The notes beneath the pieces are model-generated. The model worked only from the letters and a program-made list of their open reading frames with translations. It was not told the DNA's origin and ran no database searches. Of a DNA stretch of 64,000 bases, positions 11,580 through 23,569 are shown one piece after another. The stretch is from Siphonodentalium dalli (taxonomy: Eukaryota > Mollusca > Scaphopoda > Gadilida > Siphonodentaliidae). Numbering within the stretch: position 1 is the first letter of the stretch; each line of letters starts with the position of its first letter. The stretch covers positions 62,466,609 to 62,530,608 of the forward strand of contig CP136066.1 in assembly GCA_032622095.1 (NCBI GenBank), given 5' to 3'. Made by a program: the position numbers and the translations under genes.

Positions 11580-12640
11580 TGGCTCAACAGTGTCAAAGTG
11601 GTTCCACATTATTCTTCCGTGGTCGCCCTCCACCCATATGATTGTCATGTAGTCTGTAAATTGCGTTACCCTGGGGTCTACTTGTTGGTCGTTGTTCAGT
11701 GAAATGTCGTTCTCTTCGAGTGTGGTGGTCAACCGGTAGAAATGGCAGCGCGATGGCTCTTCTGATTAATGGTTTCACGATTGGGTCGTTGTCGTCGTAT
11801 TCTTTCTTCATCCTGCATGTTTTCGTGGCATATTTCATTACACACTGGCTGTAGTGGAAAAAGCAACCTTTGGTTATGGCTGTCGAGAAAGTCAACCGTA
11901 GGGCATCTGAGCAGCAGTTTCATAATCGGTGAAGATATATGTCGGTGAAAGGTTGATTCCTCATTCTGCTGATTTTTGCTTGAGAAGACCAAATAATCTG
12001 ATGTATGTTTGTTGCGTCTTGTTCGGCAGGAGTCCATAAACCAGGGGAACCATTATACTGTCGACGAACGCGTGGACTGAATATATTTGAAGAAACATGT
12101 CGGGAGATTTTCGAATGTACCATCGGCGGAGAAACGATCAGCATCGGCAAGGAACCTAAGGTTGATGTCTGTTGCGAAGATCAATATCTTGTCACTTCCA
12201 CCATCGGATTGCTCAGGCAAGTTGATATTGGCACGGGCTTTCGGAAGAACTGGTGTGGTTTTGAACGAGAACGGTATAGCGATGATTTCATACTGTAAAA
12301 CGTTGGCACTTTGCTGATCAACATTTGGTCAGTTTCGTCGGTTCTAAGCGAAGTCAGCTCTTCTTGGTAGATTGATGAAACTGTTTTACAATCATTCCGC
12401 ACTGTCGATTTCAGGTTTGATACAAACATGTCCACAGAAACTTGGTCAAAATCCGTTATATGGTTATGAGGAGTTCCGCTGACGAAACAATGGCATTCTT
12501 TGTATTAATAGTAGCACTACAAGTCTTTACACAACAAACCCAATGAATATTTCCACACGCCGAGATCTGACTCTGTATTTTTTGCCGTTGTAGATGAGAT
12601 GCCTGCCGCCCCTGCTGTTTGGAATAAACGATGCATTAAC
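11580..12640 (-). pseudogene. FLYWCH zinc finger-MULE transposase pseudogene
   Basis: Read on the minus strand, conceptual translation gives successive pieces of a Mutator-like (MULE) transposase with an N-terminal FLYWCH finger, each in a different frame. From 12640: FIPNSRGGRHLIYNGKKYR, then WVCCVKTC with a later HNH (FLYWCH Cys/His), then YQEELTSLR and SSLYRSRSK. Next come IFATDINLRFLADADRF and DGTFENLP (first catalytic Asp region), VPLVYGLLPNKTQQTYIRLF and FTDYETAA (second Asp region). It ends with KGCFFHYSQCV, IALPFLPVD and QFTDYMTIIWVEGDHGRIMW. The order matches the family. At least five frame changes and several stops break it, and the last segment with the catalytic Glu is not recognisable. 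Host mobilisation from this copy is not possible. I did not find its terminal repeats. Confidence 0.85.
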
Positions 12641-13874
12641 TAGAGAATTTGTCGCGCTGTCGGTAGCCAAATTAGCCAATGGCTCATCTTTTTTGAATTT
12701 GGCTAATAAAAATTTCATTTGGCTAAACTTTTGGCTAAAATTTTGTTGACCCCAAATGAAGACTGAAAGCATGAATTTTTGGCAAGTGCGTTTTCAATTC
12801 TGTGATGTGAACGATCTAGTCCGAAAACATCGTAAGTGGGAATATACCGCCGACTGTACAAAGGGAAACCAGATCGCGGACAGTACAAAGGGAAATCCGT
12901 CACTCTGCACGAAACAGCAAAAGGTCACTATTTTACATTTAATCCGCTAATCCCCCATTGTCTGTGCTCCTGCACAATGCATGTTTATGATGACATTGTA
13001 TTTATGACGGTCAAGGTTTATGAGCACCAAGTGTAAGACAATAGCTTAATCAGCCAAATGTGAATCACGACATATATTTTGTGGCTATTTGTCGTCAATA
13101 CCGATACATTCAAAATAGTATGCATGCTTTTATGACAGTTTGTAATTTGATAATGGCGTAACAATATTAAGTTATTAGTTTCCAGATGTCACTTAGATAT
13201 TTTCGCAAGGATAATTAATATTTAATGATTTAAAAAAAAGATATTGATATAAAACAAAAAAATAATGACATTAAGAAGGACAATCCCGGGTTACCCCCCC
13301 CCCCCCAAATTACTCTTTCACATAAAGATTAATAAATTTTTAATAAATGATATATATAAAAATATTTCTAGTTCATCAAAATTAGTTGTGTATTTTACCT
13401 GTGTCTGTTAGATTAGTCATTAATTGTGAACCGACCAGAAAACGATAATTTAATTTGGCCACAGTTTTTTTAATTTGGCCAGTAACATTCCAACTTTTTG
13501 AAAATTCGAACCTAACAACCCACCTAGTTTGGAAAATATTCAACTGATTTCAGACAAAAATATTTAACAAAAGTAGAAATATATGTTACTGTTATAAAAA
13601 CAACAAATTACTGGTTGGAAAATGAAACAATGAAATCAATTTCAACCTACAATGTATGTGTGGTATAACATGTCCAACTAATGTGGTGTCAGGTACGAAA
13701 TTTCCAGCTGTTAAAACATTTGACTAAACGTTGGGGGGCGGTAGACACACCCAAAATCTTGTCGCCACGTCCCTTGGTAGAACTTGAAGATGAAACTAAG
13801 GAACCCTTCTGCCAATACGCGAGGGACCAGGGATCCGGGATCAGGGATCAGGGATCAGTACCATATAACTTCTC
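12641..13874. other. Low-complexity and unassigned sequence
   Basis: Contains a repeated TTTGGCTAA motif (12665-12745), two GTACAAAGGGAAA copies (12855-12895), a 13-bp C tract (13294-13306), and a stretch at 13681-13760 (GTGTCAGGTACGAAATTTCC) similar to the sequence joined to the LINE relic at 27466. It ends with four copies of GGGATCA-like heptamers (13828-13858). No gene. Confidence 0.5.
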
Positions 13875-14345
13875 CACGAGAACGACCACAAATCATTGTA
13901 GCTAATTAATACACGTATAATTAATGTCAAAAGCAGCGGGGATGGTTAATAACTTCTATGCTGAGTTTCTTAGGGTTTTATATGTGACATTAATACTTTC
14001 GTAAGAAGTCCATTCAGAATTCACCACCACCACTACACCTGCACACACTGCTTCTATTAAGCATCCAGTCAATTACGAAGTCACCGAAAGAGTTCATTGC
14101 TGGCAATCTGAGTATTGGGGAAAATCGTAGATTGTTACTACGTTGATGCATAGTTATGCCACACGCAAACGAATCAAGTGTAATGTAAAATCGCATCATG
14201 CGTTCTATCGGGTTGGCCTTTTGCGAGTAATCAACCGTGCATAATAATCACTCGACCATGCATAATAATCACTCACTCAAAAATAATGTGATATATTCAC
14301 GAGCAAAGCCACGGGAGTCTGATCAAACTGACTCACCACACCTTA
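13875..14345 (+). repeat. Dispersed repeat I, copy 2
   Basis: Begins CGACCACAAATCATTGTAGC, which recurs at 14501, and runs through TTGATGCATAGTTATGCCAC and AATCAACCGTGCATAATAAT. With copy 3 it forms a direct duplication about 620 bp apart. CATGCATAATAATCACTC is itself repeated within this copy. Confidence 0.75.
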
Positions 14346-14494
14346 CAATTCAAATGGACAACACCACTTTGAAATCGAGCATGGCCAGGTTGAACCTGTA
14401 GTTAAGGCTACAGAATCCTTTGGTCACAAGTTGCCACAGCATTTTGCAATTCGTAAGCGGCCAGGGGTGAGTATTATACAAATTTTTATACGAC

Positions 14495-14800
14495 AACGAC
14501 CAGACCACAAATCATTGTAGCTAATTAATAAAATTAATTATAGTCAATTGAGCGTCTATGAAGTCAATTAGTCTATTAATGTAATCTGAGTATTGGGGGA
14601 ATATGATATTGTTACTATGTTGATTCATAGGTATGCCACCCGCAAACGAATCCAGTCTAATGTAATATTGCATCATGAGGTCTGTCGGTTCGGCGTTCTG
14701 TGATTAATCAACCGTGCATAGTAATCACTCAGACATGCATAATGACCACTCATTCAAAAATATTCATGAGAAGATCCACGTTAATCTAATCAAACTGATT
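14495..14800 (+). repeat. Dispersed repeat I, copy 3
   Basis: Second unit of the local duplication. It shares CCACAAATCATTGTAGCTAA, CTGAGTATTGGGG, CCGCAAACGAATC and ACTCATTCAAAAATA with copy 2. Element J begins about 100 bp downstream. Confidence 0.7.
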
Positions 14801-14902
14801 CAAGGTATCAATCGCCAAGACTTCAATGGACAATATTTTAAGGGTACGTTCACACCATGTCAAGTATGCCGAGCAATTTTGCAGGAAATTTGTCGCAGAG
14901 AC

Positions 14903-15739
14903 TTAAAGGCCCACTTAATTTTCGAACCACCAGATCACATTATATACAACATATTCCATATTATATACCATTTGAAAGAGGAAGCTCCAAAATATTGTAT
15001 TATCAACTGATCTGGTCGAATAAACTGGGAACATTGTTTTTGTCGAGGTACTGAGGGGTGTTCTGTGATTAATTTTGATCCAGGCTATACTATAAAGTAT
15101 ATTATACTCAATGGAAGAGGAATAACTATATCTATTAGTTTGAATTCTGATGCATTCTGGGTTGACAAAGGGGGAAGTCTTGAAATGAATCTGAAAATCT
15201 CTCTCACTTGGTGGGCACTCCAAGGCCACAGCTGTTCCGTATTCTGGTGGAATATATATAAGGATTAACTGTCATGTGGACTGTTTTTATGGAGATGTAA
15301 CCGTGAGGTAAGTGGTCATAACTTGTAGGTAAAACCCACTTTTGTAAATGTATTTAAATCGAAAAGTGTATCGTGACAAAACCAGCCCAAAATACCCCAT
15401 AGCACCCTTGGCAAAATTAACAGGAACAATTGAAACCCGATGATTTATTAAGTCAATCCTGCGAGAATCCAAATGCGCGCAAAACATTACGCGTTCGTCT
15501 TTCCAAACCCAAATGACGTATCGATGTTGTTATGAGCTTGCAGTTATTAGCTGTTGCGCATTCACCGAGAAATAATTGCAACTAACCACGTGGGCGCCGA
15601 CCAATCAGAATGCTGGATTTAGTGATGACAACACTTAGTATGTAAATATATTTTTTTGTTCCTCTTCTAAATGGTATATAATATGGGATATGTTGTGCAT
15701 AATGTAATCTGGGCATTCGAATATTAAGTGGGCCTTTAA
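14903..15739. mobile_element. TTAA-ended MITE J with 80-bp inverted repeats
   Basis: The left end TTAAAGGCCCACTTAA (14903) is mirrored by TTAAGTGGGCCTTTAA (ends 15739). The arms stay similar for about 80 bp, including CACATTATATACAACATATT against its near complement. At 837 bp it has no recognisable transposase, though small open frames exist. TTAA at both ends fits a piggyBac-like target site. Confidence 0.88.
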
Positions 15740-16202
15740 ATTACAAACAGTTATTAATGTTGCCGCCATGATTGTTTATTGGTTTATTTTGTTATACATA
15801 TAGTCTCTAAAATTCCATGAGCACATATATATTTCCAGGCTTCGGAATTGCCCAAATATATAGTAGACGGCAGTGACTGAAAATCATACCCGTAGTTTAT
15901 ACTCCATATTTAGAAAATCACCGAAATTTAAGGCTAATTTAAAGACTGAACTGTTCATAATACATTACGGCGAATCCGGTTAATGTTACCGCAGGGAATT
16001 AGGAGGAATTCAAGCGCAATCGGTGCTTTATAAATGTTACATATTATTGTTAGTATGTTTATTTCTTTAAAAAGTTGCCACATTATTAGAGGAAATATAC
16101 GTCTAAATGGACCGCCACAAAAACGCTCAGAATACACACATGTGTATAGGAGTGAATGTTTTTGTCGTGGCTGTAGGCTGTGCCTAAAAGTGCTGACTAC
16201 TG
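15740..16202. other. Unassigned sequence
   Basis: No repeat or gene identified between MITE J and the 18-bp minisatellite. Confidence 0.4.
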
Positions 16203-16715
16203 GAGCTGATATGATGCTAGAGGCTGATATGGTGATAGGGGCTGATATGGTGCTAGGGGGCTGATATGGTGCTAGGGGGCTGATATGATGCTAGGGGGCT
16301 GATATGATGCTAGGGGCTGATATGATGCTAGGGGGCTGATATGATGCTAGGGGCTGATATGGTGCTAGGGGCTGATATGGTGCTAGGGGCTGATATGGTG
16401 CTAGGTGCTGATATGATGCTAGGGGCCTGATATGATGCTAGGGGCTGATATGGTGCTAGGGGCTGATATGGTGATAGGGGCTGATATGGTGCTAGGTGCT
16501 GATATGATGCTATGGGGCTGATATGATGCTAGGGGCTGATATGGTGCTAGGGGGCTGATATGGTGCTAGGGGCTGATATGGTGCTAGGGGCTGATATGGT
16601 GCTAGGGGCTGATATGGTGCTAGGTGCTGATATGATGCTAGGGGGCTGATATGGTGCTAGGAGCTGATATGGTGCTAGGGGCTGATATGGTGCTAGGGGC
16701 TGATATGGTGCTAGG
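16203..16715 (+). repeat. Minisatellite, 18-19-bp units, about 28 copies
   Basis: The unit is GCTGATATGRTGCTAGGG with a variable G run, so unit length switches between 18 and 19 bp. Unit variants (ATGATG or ATGGTG; TAGGTG) are interspersed and suggest short higher-order repeats. Not frame-preserving. Confidence 0.95.
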
Positions 16716-17345
16716 CCTGGTGTTATTTACTCGAGCCATTTGCGCAGATTCTTACTATTTGCTCCTGTAGCACCTATGACGCGTCCTATGAAGCGCTTCT
16801 AAAAGGAGATATAACTTTAACCGCCAGCGAGAATTGCATTGTAACAGATACAGCTTTAAAATTCATAAAATCTTCCGGATGATTTGCGACGTGCAACGAA
16901 TGAGCTCCTGTAAACTCACACAATCGGATCTCTGTACCATAATTGTACTTGCTGTCCCAATACCCTGTTCTGTTACTTACTCAAACGACCTTTTTCTATT
17001 TACCGTTTCCCAAACACACCAACTAACGCTTTCACCACCTTATACATATATATATGCTGCCAGTTGTCATACCAGCCATATGCATGTATAAGTATACTCA
17101 TTGCCCCCACCACACCACCGATTTATAATAGTTAACACCCCATGTAATATCTTATACTCACGTACTCAAAATATATATATTCTACCCACCCTACCAAAAC
17201 CTGATGTAAATACAAAATAAATTGTGATATTTATGTTTCGTGTATGATCTGTAGAGAGCGGAGGTGCATCTAAGTTTCACAGAACGTGTCCTCCAATCCC
17301 TTATATGTAATGTATTATTTATGCATAATACTAATAAAAATATGT
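16716..17345. other. Unassigned sequence
   Basis: An 85-codon plus-strand frame at 16834-17091 has no recognisable domain. A short ATATATAT run lies near 17045 and another near 17170. Confidence 0.4.
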
Positions 17346-17746
17346 TTAACCCTTTACCCAACAAACCGGCCAAAACCGGCCAAATAAAGCTTCAACAGCC
17401 TAAAATATCTTCGGTCTGTCTCAATAAAACCATACAAATATGGATATCATTGGAACCGGCTCATTGACCACATTGTGATGGTTACAGTCATGCCCTGTGC
17501 CAATGCATTCTCTTATATATGCGAGTCGACCATAGGTCGCCTCGCATATATAAGAGAATGCATTGGCCTAAAAAAAATCTTTTTTTTAACACTTTTTACC
17601 ATTTTTTCTTACATTCTTTAACAATTTTATAATTTTTAATGTGTTAAGCCAATGCATTCTCTTATATATGCGAGGCGACCTATGGTCGACTCGCATATAT
17701 AAGAGAATGCATTGGCACAGGGCCCTTCTGTTGGGTAAAGGGTTAA
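17346..17746 (+). mobile_element. TTAA-ended palindrome MITE, locus 3
   Basis: Ends are TTAACCCTTTACCCAACA (17346) and TGTTGGGTAAAGGGTTAA (17746). Next to the left end is a unique block with CAAATAAAGCTTCAACAGCC and CCGGCTCATTGACCACATTG. Two near-perfect 66-bp hairpins with the CATTCTCTTATATATGCGAG core follow, separated by an AT-rich spacer. Locus 4 is an almost identical inverted copy 1.2 kb away. Confidence 0.93.
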
Positions 17747-18185
17747 ATCAAGCACCAATGACGATTGGGATGGCACTCGTCTTCAGTTTCCACATCTTAC
17801 TACATTCTATCTGGAGATCTTCGTACTTTTTGACATCCAGCAACAAACAGGTGCCTTTCGTGCGGTCTTTAATGATGATATCAGTTCTGTTGCATGTAAT
17901 GTGCATACCAGTATGCACCTGCGTCCCCTTATGATGTCGTTCTTGGTTATGTGGCTGGTGTTCATAAGCACTATGCAATTGTTTGTTTTTGTGAGCGGGT
18001 GCAGAAGCGAACCATTTCTCCGTTAGAAGTCTCCGTGGAAGCTAATTTTGTATGAATTGGGAGACAATTCAAGAACGTTCTAGAGTACGAATGTCGACTT
18101 GTGTTATAAAGCATGGTATAATGTAGATAGAAGGTCGATGCAGAACAATGGAGCTGGGTTTTAATATATTGGAGACGTATTGTCA
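17747..18185. other. Unassigned sequence between the inverted MITE copies
   Basis: A 97-codon plus-strand frame starts in the MITE and runs out of it, so it is not credible as a gene. No other feature seen. Confidence 0.4.
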
Positions 18186-18365
18186 CGGTATTGAATCATT
18201 GATGCATGAATAATGCCACCCACAACAGAAGTGAGTCTAATGTGATATCTCAGCGTGGGGTTGGGTTTATCAATGGGGTCTTCTCGGATCAATGGGACAT
18301 ATAGTACAATAATCACGACCAAAGCAACCGGATCTGATTTAAATTGATTCAGCACACCGCCGTAC
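18186..18365 (+). repeat. Dispersed repeat I, copy 4
   Basis: Diverged copy with TTGATGCATGAATAATGCCA, TCTAATGTGATATCTCAGC, CAATAATCACG and TTGATTCAGCACACC, colinear with the copies at 13875 and 14495. Confidence 0.6.
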
Positions 18366-18916
18366 GTTTGTTCAAATACAGGTGTACATCATCCGAATGA
18401 TTGCTCTGGTTGACGGACAGACGGACTGACAGATAGACGGAGGGTGGGACGCATGCAACCGGATCTTTTATTCAGTGTACCACCGTACATATTTACTTAT
18501 TATATGTCACAACATCTACATTCACACAATTAGCGCCCGTAAGAATCATTACAAATCAGAATACTATTTACACGAATGTTTTCAAGCAGTAACTGAAGCA
18601 TGCACTTCATAAAAAAGCAAGGAACCCATCTACGTCACTTTCACGCGCTTGCCTCGTGTTGTTATATTTTACATAATTTCAACTCCAGTTGTCAGGTTTT
18701 CCAATAAGCTGTTTTGACGCCGCTTTCTTTATATTTGGGCGTGATTTTATTTTGGGCTCTTTTGCATAGTGATATCAATTAACTTCTATTAATACTGGCA
18801 ACAATCGTAGAGATATATCAGTTTGATTTGCAGTAAATTTACCGGTGTATGATAATAAAGAATGACTGGAAGATCGATCGGGGTAGTTTGGGATTTGACC
18901 GGCAGAGAAAATTACA

Positions 18917-19316
18917 TTAACCCTTTACCCAACAGAAGGGCCCTGTGCCAATGCATTCTCTTATATATGCGAGTCGACCATAGGTCGCCTCGCATATATA
19001 AGAGAATGCATTGGCTTAACACATTAAAAATTATAAAATTGTTAAAGAATGTAAGAAAAAATGGTAAAAAGTGTTAAAAACAGATTTTTTTTAGGCCAAT
19101 GCATTCTCTTATATATGCGAGGCGACCTATGGTCGACTCGCATATATAAGAGAATGCATTGGCACAGGGCATAACTGTAACTATCACAATGTGGTCAATG
19201 AGCCGGTTCCAATGATATCCATATTTGTATGGTTCTATTGAGACAGACCGAATATATTTTAGGCTGTTGAAGCTTTATTTGGCCGGTTTTGGCCGGTTTG
19301 TTGGATAAAGGGTTAA
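18917..19316 (-). mobile_element. TTAA-ended palindrome MITE, locus 4
   Basis: Reverse-orientation copy of locus 3 with the same ends, the same two hairpins and the same unique block (CAATGTGGTCAATGAGCCGG, GGCTGTTGAAGCTTTATTTG) on the opposite side. Few differences are visible, so both copies are young or gene-converted. Confidence 0.93.
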
Positions 19317-19859
19317 GTATGTGAATCCCTCATGTATATATATGTAACCACTAGCTACTGGTAACTGATGAATAATAAAAACAACTTGACTATTTTCGTG
19401 AAATAATATAATCTCGGAGAAACTATATCCACTGATAAGAACGCGGATTTTGTTCCCGACAATGGTATATTCGACGTCGAAACAAGTCTCCTGCCTCCGT
19501 GAGCGTTCGAGGCGTAGCAATTCAGTTTTGACAGGGTCGCAAGCTGTGCACTCTGTCGACATTGGCAGGGGCGACAGCTGCGAACATCTCTTCCATTTCC
19601 GGTAAGAGTTAAATTGCCCGCATCCGAGTGACATCCTGAATTACCCAATTCAACTTCACACTCGGGGTGAGGGGCACCAAACTGCGCCGCTGTTGAGTTT
19701 GAAATTGAATTGAGCTACTTCTCTCTAACGAACCTCATATTAGTATGTAACTTAACGACATCGCTTGATATCAATATTTCATTCACCATATCCGTATTTT
19801 GGTTGCTACTCTGGAAATGGAATTTTTGTAAATGGCGATTTACCTACATGTATAATTTT
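19317..19859. other. Unassigned sequence
   Basis: A 119-codon minus-strand frame (19275-19634) runs into the MITE and has no recognisable domain. Its cysteine-containing N-terminal half is the only part outside repeats. I do not call it a gene. Confidence 0.4.
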
Positions 19860-20187
19860 CAACATATCCTCGCACAAATAGGTTCACAATTAAGGTTCAT
19901 ATTGGATTATTTGATTATGAAATAAGCCCATAGTAGACTTATTCCGTTTTATGGCGCGGACCACAGTGAAAACACATTTTGAAGAGCTAACATCTGGTAA
20001 GTCGTGAATTGGAATATTCGTGTTATTTTAATAGACTTATAATAAGTAATTTTGAGTCGTTGATGGCAATACAACACTCACATTTTCAGTTAAAACAATT
20101 ATGTTACTAGTGAATTGATTGGCGCATCATGAGTGGTGTAGCATTGTGGAAGATGATTCGAATGCGAGCTTATATATGAAGCTCATA

Positions 20188-20346
20188 GTGGCTCAGTTGG
20201 TAAGGTGCATGGAATCTGTCGGTGTTATCAACGTGCAGTAGAGTGATTTCCCATTGCAATTATCTCAATTGGCTCCACCCGCAAAACCGACAACGCCGTG
20301 ACATGGTCTCGTGACTGAAACGACAATAAACACCAAATAAAAAAAG
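20188..20346 (+). mobile_element. tRNA-derived SINE, short type
   Basis: The head TAGTGGCTCAGTTGGTAAGG resembles a tRNA 5' half with a pol III A box (TGGCTCAGTTGG). The tail is GAAACGACAATAAACACC followed by an A-rich run. An 8-bp repeat AGCTCATA flanks it (20180-20187 and 20347-20354) as a target-site duplication. The B box is weak. It sits inside the E-family MITE, so it inserted later. Confidence 0.75.
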
Positions 20347-20686
20347 AGCTCATAATATGGACCTTAAAATATAAATGAGGGAATCCCAATTAGCCTGTTC
20401 TCCGATAATCAGCACGTTATCGGCTTATAATATGATCAGATTTCGGTTAATAATCGGCTTAGAATCGCCTCATTTTGAGTCCGTAAATTAGAGTGTTTTA
20501 GTGCCATTATCGACTCATAATGTCTTATCATAAGTTATAGGGCGGACAATAACCCGAATAAACCAGCTCACAACTCTAGACCAGATGTACGCTCTTTAAA
20601 ATGTGTTTTCACTGTGACCCGCGCCATAAAATGGAATAAGGGATATAAGTCAACTATGGGCTTATTTCATAATACAATTATCCAAC

Positions 20687-20800
20687 ATGAACCTATGTGA
20701 ATATTATATGTCGATTATGAACCTATGTGAATATTATATGTCGATTATGAACCTATGTGAATATTATATGTCGATTATGAACCTATTTGCAGATATGTTC
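20687..20800 (+). repeat. Minisatellite, 30-bp units, 3.5 copies, inside E
   Basis: The unit is ATGAACCTATGTGAATATTA plus TATGTCGATT. The E-family arm at 48225 holds the same segment once, so this array is a local expansion within the element. The last partial unit runs into the arm end. Confidence 0.95.
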
Positions 20801-20981
20801 TTCGATTCGTATATTCGGTCCGCGCTCTTGGTTGTTCGTCGGTTACTAAGGCAAAACACCAAAAAAACAGGTTGTTGACAATTCGAACACCGAAAACTTG
20901 CCCGAAAACACCGTGGCGTTATGTTCTTGGATCAACATATTCTCGTGCTAATAGGTTCATAGTGGACCTAAATATCCACGC

Positions 20982-21050
20982 AAGAGAGTAGATGGGCGCG
21001 AAGCGCCCGGGATGGTCGAAAAGATCGAGTGATCTTCTCCTTCACCCCAC
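20982..21050. mobile_element. 74-bp structured element, copy 2
   Basis: Contains AAGAGAGTAGATGGGCGCGA, the perfect hairpin GGGCGC-GAA-GCGCCC, then GGGATGGTCGAAAAGATCGA and the second hairpin, ending CTTCACCCCA. It disrupts an E-type arm (ATAGGTTCATAGTGGACC just upstream). No target duplication is evident for this copy. Confidence 0.85.
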
Positions 21051-22070
21051 GGTTTGTTGTTGTTGGAGATATTGTATACATAGAAAATCGTCATGTCTGA
21101 ACACGGCAGAAGTTGAATATAATTGAATTAAATGTTATATCTTGAATTGGATTGATTTGACTTGGGTTGTTGGGGGAAGGGCACACGAGCTTTAATACGG
21201 GGTATGTGCGTGGGGAGTCCATGTGTGTCCCTTTGATGTTTTGTTGTTCACATTGAATTTATATGATTCTGAAATAAGCCCATAGAGGCCTTATACTCGT
21301 TATTCTTTTGAATGGCGCGGGCCACAATGAAAACACATTATAGAGACCATACGTCTGGTAAGTCGTGAGTTGGTTTATTCCTGTTATTGTTACTCGTGAA
21401 AATGAGTACAACGGGCTTATTTCAGATTAATATAGTCTCATATAGGACTGTTTAATAACCCCAGCTTTTAGACCCATGCAGAGCGTATTTGTGTTTTCAA
21501 ATAATGCCAATATGAGCTTATTTCGCGCAATTAAAACAGGCTGCTTGGAATTGGAATTTCACTCCCCGAAAACGTGGAATAGTAACAAACGAACGCGTTC
21601 CTGCCCTGTTCTTGGTGCAGGTTTGAACACACCCGATGTGTAATGACGTGGTTTACCAGCGAAATTAGCCATCAGCGTATTCCCTCTTCAACATTAAAAC
21701 TCAGACTGACACGGATATTGCTACATTTGTTTACCTGGGATTGGCGTGCCGACGTGCAATGGTTATAATATATCAAATACAAATTAGTAGTGATTTCCCC
21801 TGGGAAGCTCGATCAGCATTAAAAAATTGCTGGCAGCTGAATAGTCAAACTGCATCGATGAACAGTGCACGAAAATGCTTTCCCGACGAGAAACGTCATA
21901 TAAAGCAACATGATCAAATTCTACGGCTATGAAATGGGCGAATATTTTATGGGAGGTGTTGGTGTTTTTGTCAATGTTATTTTTTCACTGTTTCAAGGGT
22001 ATTGTGACGTTTGTAGTGTGAAGAAAAACGTTGATAATAACTTCTGGGCACATTTCCGTGTGTCTAAATG
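21051..22070. other. Mostly unassigned, with a diverged E-family fragment
   Basis: From about 21265 to 21440 there is GAAATAAGCCCATAG, ATGGCGCGGGCCACAATGAA and GTCTGGTAAGTCGTGAGTTG, an E left-arm sequence. The rest has no recognised feature. The last 13 bases are the target duplication of the SINE that follows. Confidence 0.5.
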
Positions 22071-23569
22071 TTATATGTATTTATTAGGGTTTAACTCATT
22101 CAGTGCCAGGTTACCTGGGGAAAACGCTAGCTGTGTGCCAGGTTTACTGGGGAAAAAGCCATCATTTACACTAGCTATATATTTAGTTTGATTATTCAAT
22201 ATTGGAAAGAATCGAACTGACAGCTGACATTGATATTATAGGCCCTACTCACGAAGTTCTTTGAAAGGCCAATTTCGGTACTACAGGGTCATCACAGGTT
22301 CAAAATTTCGTGTTGCCATGACAACGAGTACTTCAAATTAACACCGATTGTGTGAAATTACAAATATGTTTTATGTGACCGTCTAATTAACTTATTCTGT
22401 GAAGTTTTTGGCTTTAATTTTTCTGATGGAATAACATAGCATTATGTTATGGCAAGGGTCGGAAGTTGGGGGGGGGGGGTGATTAATGAGACCCTTCGAA
22501 TTTTCTAAATGGGATGACGTTTACATCTACATGTACAGCGTCAATGAATCATCATTTTGGGCCATCAGAGTAACCCGGTGACAATTCTATCGAATTCAGC
22601 GCATCGAAAACCCCCTCACTACCAAATTCAGTTCGATATCTTAAAAGATGTAAGAGCAAACTTAATGTTTTCTATAGTAATTTATCATCGTAATTTGCCG
22701 AATCCCTTCGGATACATAGTTTGATTGACGTAATGCGCAGGTTGTCAAAATCAGCGTTCCTCGATCGTTTGGTGTTAAACCAAGCGTTATATGGATCATG
22801 CAGGGAATGACCGACTTGATAGTAATCGCTCTTTACGCAATCAAAATCGGTTTCCAATTAACAGATCTGTACGGTGTATACGTTCACCTCTCAGAGAGTT
22901 TGAACTCTGCAAGACTTTAGTCACGCCCACAAAACACAATTTTTCACCACCTTTGTTCAGACAGCTCTATATCCTGAATCAACGTACGGAGATGCCCGAT
23001 ATGTCGTTTGAACGGAGATGTCTTCGGCTACGCCATGTTTACAAATTGAATATGCGCATGCGCGTATAAACAGACCACCCGCCACCCCCCCCCCCCGATG
23101 AAAATTCTCCCAAGATGTGACTTGTAATCCGCAGTGTTTTAAGCATGTACCTCAATATTGAAACTGTGAGGTTTTCGCCCAGTAGAGCATGTTTTAAACG
23201 AGATGTTCTGGGCGACGGATATATCCGTCGCCGGCACATGGTTGGCGCCTTTCGGGCGACGGATATAACCGTCGCCGGCACTGAATGAGTTAATGTCGCT
23301 TTCAGCAGCCAGGTATATATCACGACGTTGCCAGTGTTAATGGTGGTGGGAAAGTCCATGCAATAAGTTAAATATAGCAGTGATTTCATTGGCTAGAAGA
23401 ATGATCCATTGTGCCAGGCGAAGCCACCGACCATCAACGAGTAACTGGCGATATGGGATATAAAGTCAGCTATGACCGTACCGGGAATTTAACCCACATT
23501 GCCATCGATGGAGAGCGAGACCGTCTTAAGCAGAGCCCCATTACTGACTGAGCTATCGAGCCCCCCCCG
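22071..23569 (-). mobile_element. tRNA-derived SINE split by a TTAA transposon
   Basis: The minus-strand SINE starts at 23569 with GGGGGGCTCGATAGCTCAGT (A box at 23543-23555) and has a B box GGGTTAAATTCCC (23483-23495). The body shares TTACTCGTTGATGGTCGGTG with the SINE at 24565. The tail reads CTGAAAGCGACATTAA, then the insertion, then TTAAACCCTAATAAATA. A flanking repeat GTGTGTYTAAATG lies at 22058-22070 and, with one added base, at 23570-23583. The transposon at 22091-23293 sits exactly in the tail's TTAA. Confidence 0.85.
22091..23293. mobile_element. TTAA transposon T nested in a SINE
   Basis: Ends are TTAACTCATTCAGTGCCAGG (22091) and GCCGGCACTGAATGAGTTAA (23293). TTAA is duplicated exactly, because the two sides rejoin to a normal SINE tail. 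Subterminal repeats are GTGCCAGGTTTACTGGGG on the left and two GGCGACGGATATAWCCGTCGCC palindromes on the right (about 23210-23275). It also has G and C homopolymer runs near 22470 and 23090. At 1.2 kb it has no recognisable transposase; the open frames look spurious. Its ends resemble locus 6 (35226). Confidence 0.9.

Larger units (their letters stand above)
19860..20800. mobile_element. E-family MITE, two-armed copy
   Basis: The left arm starts CAACATATCCTCGCACAAAT and carries GAAATAAGCCCATAGTAGAC, TTTTATGGCGCGGACCACAG and CATCTGGTAAGTCGTGA. The right arm (from about 20560) gives the reverse complements in mirror order and ends GAACCTATTTGCAGATATGT. It is interrupted by a SINE (20188-20346), and the right arm contains a 30-bp minisatellite. 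Non-coding. Confidence 0.8.

Noticed and set aside
20982-21050. Helitron 3' end (GC hairpin near a terminus)
   Set aside because: The hairpin fits, but no CTRR terminus follows, and copy 3 has a 13-bp target duplication, which Helitrons do not make.
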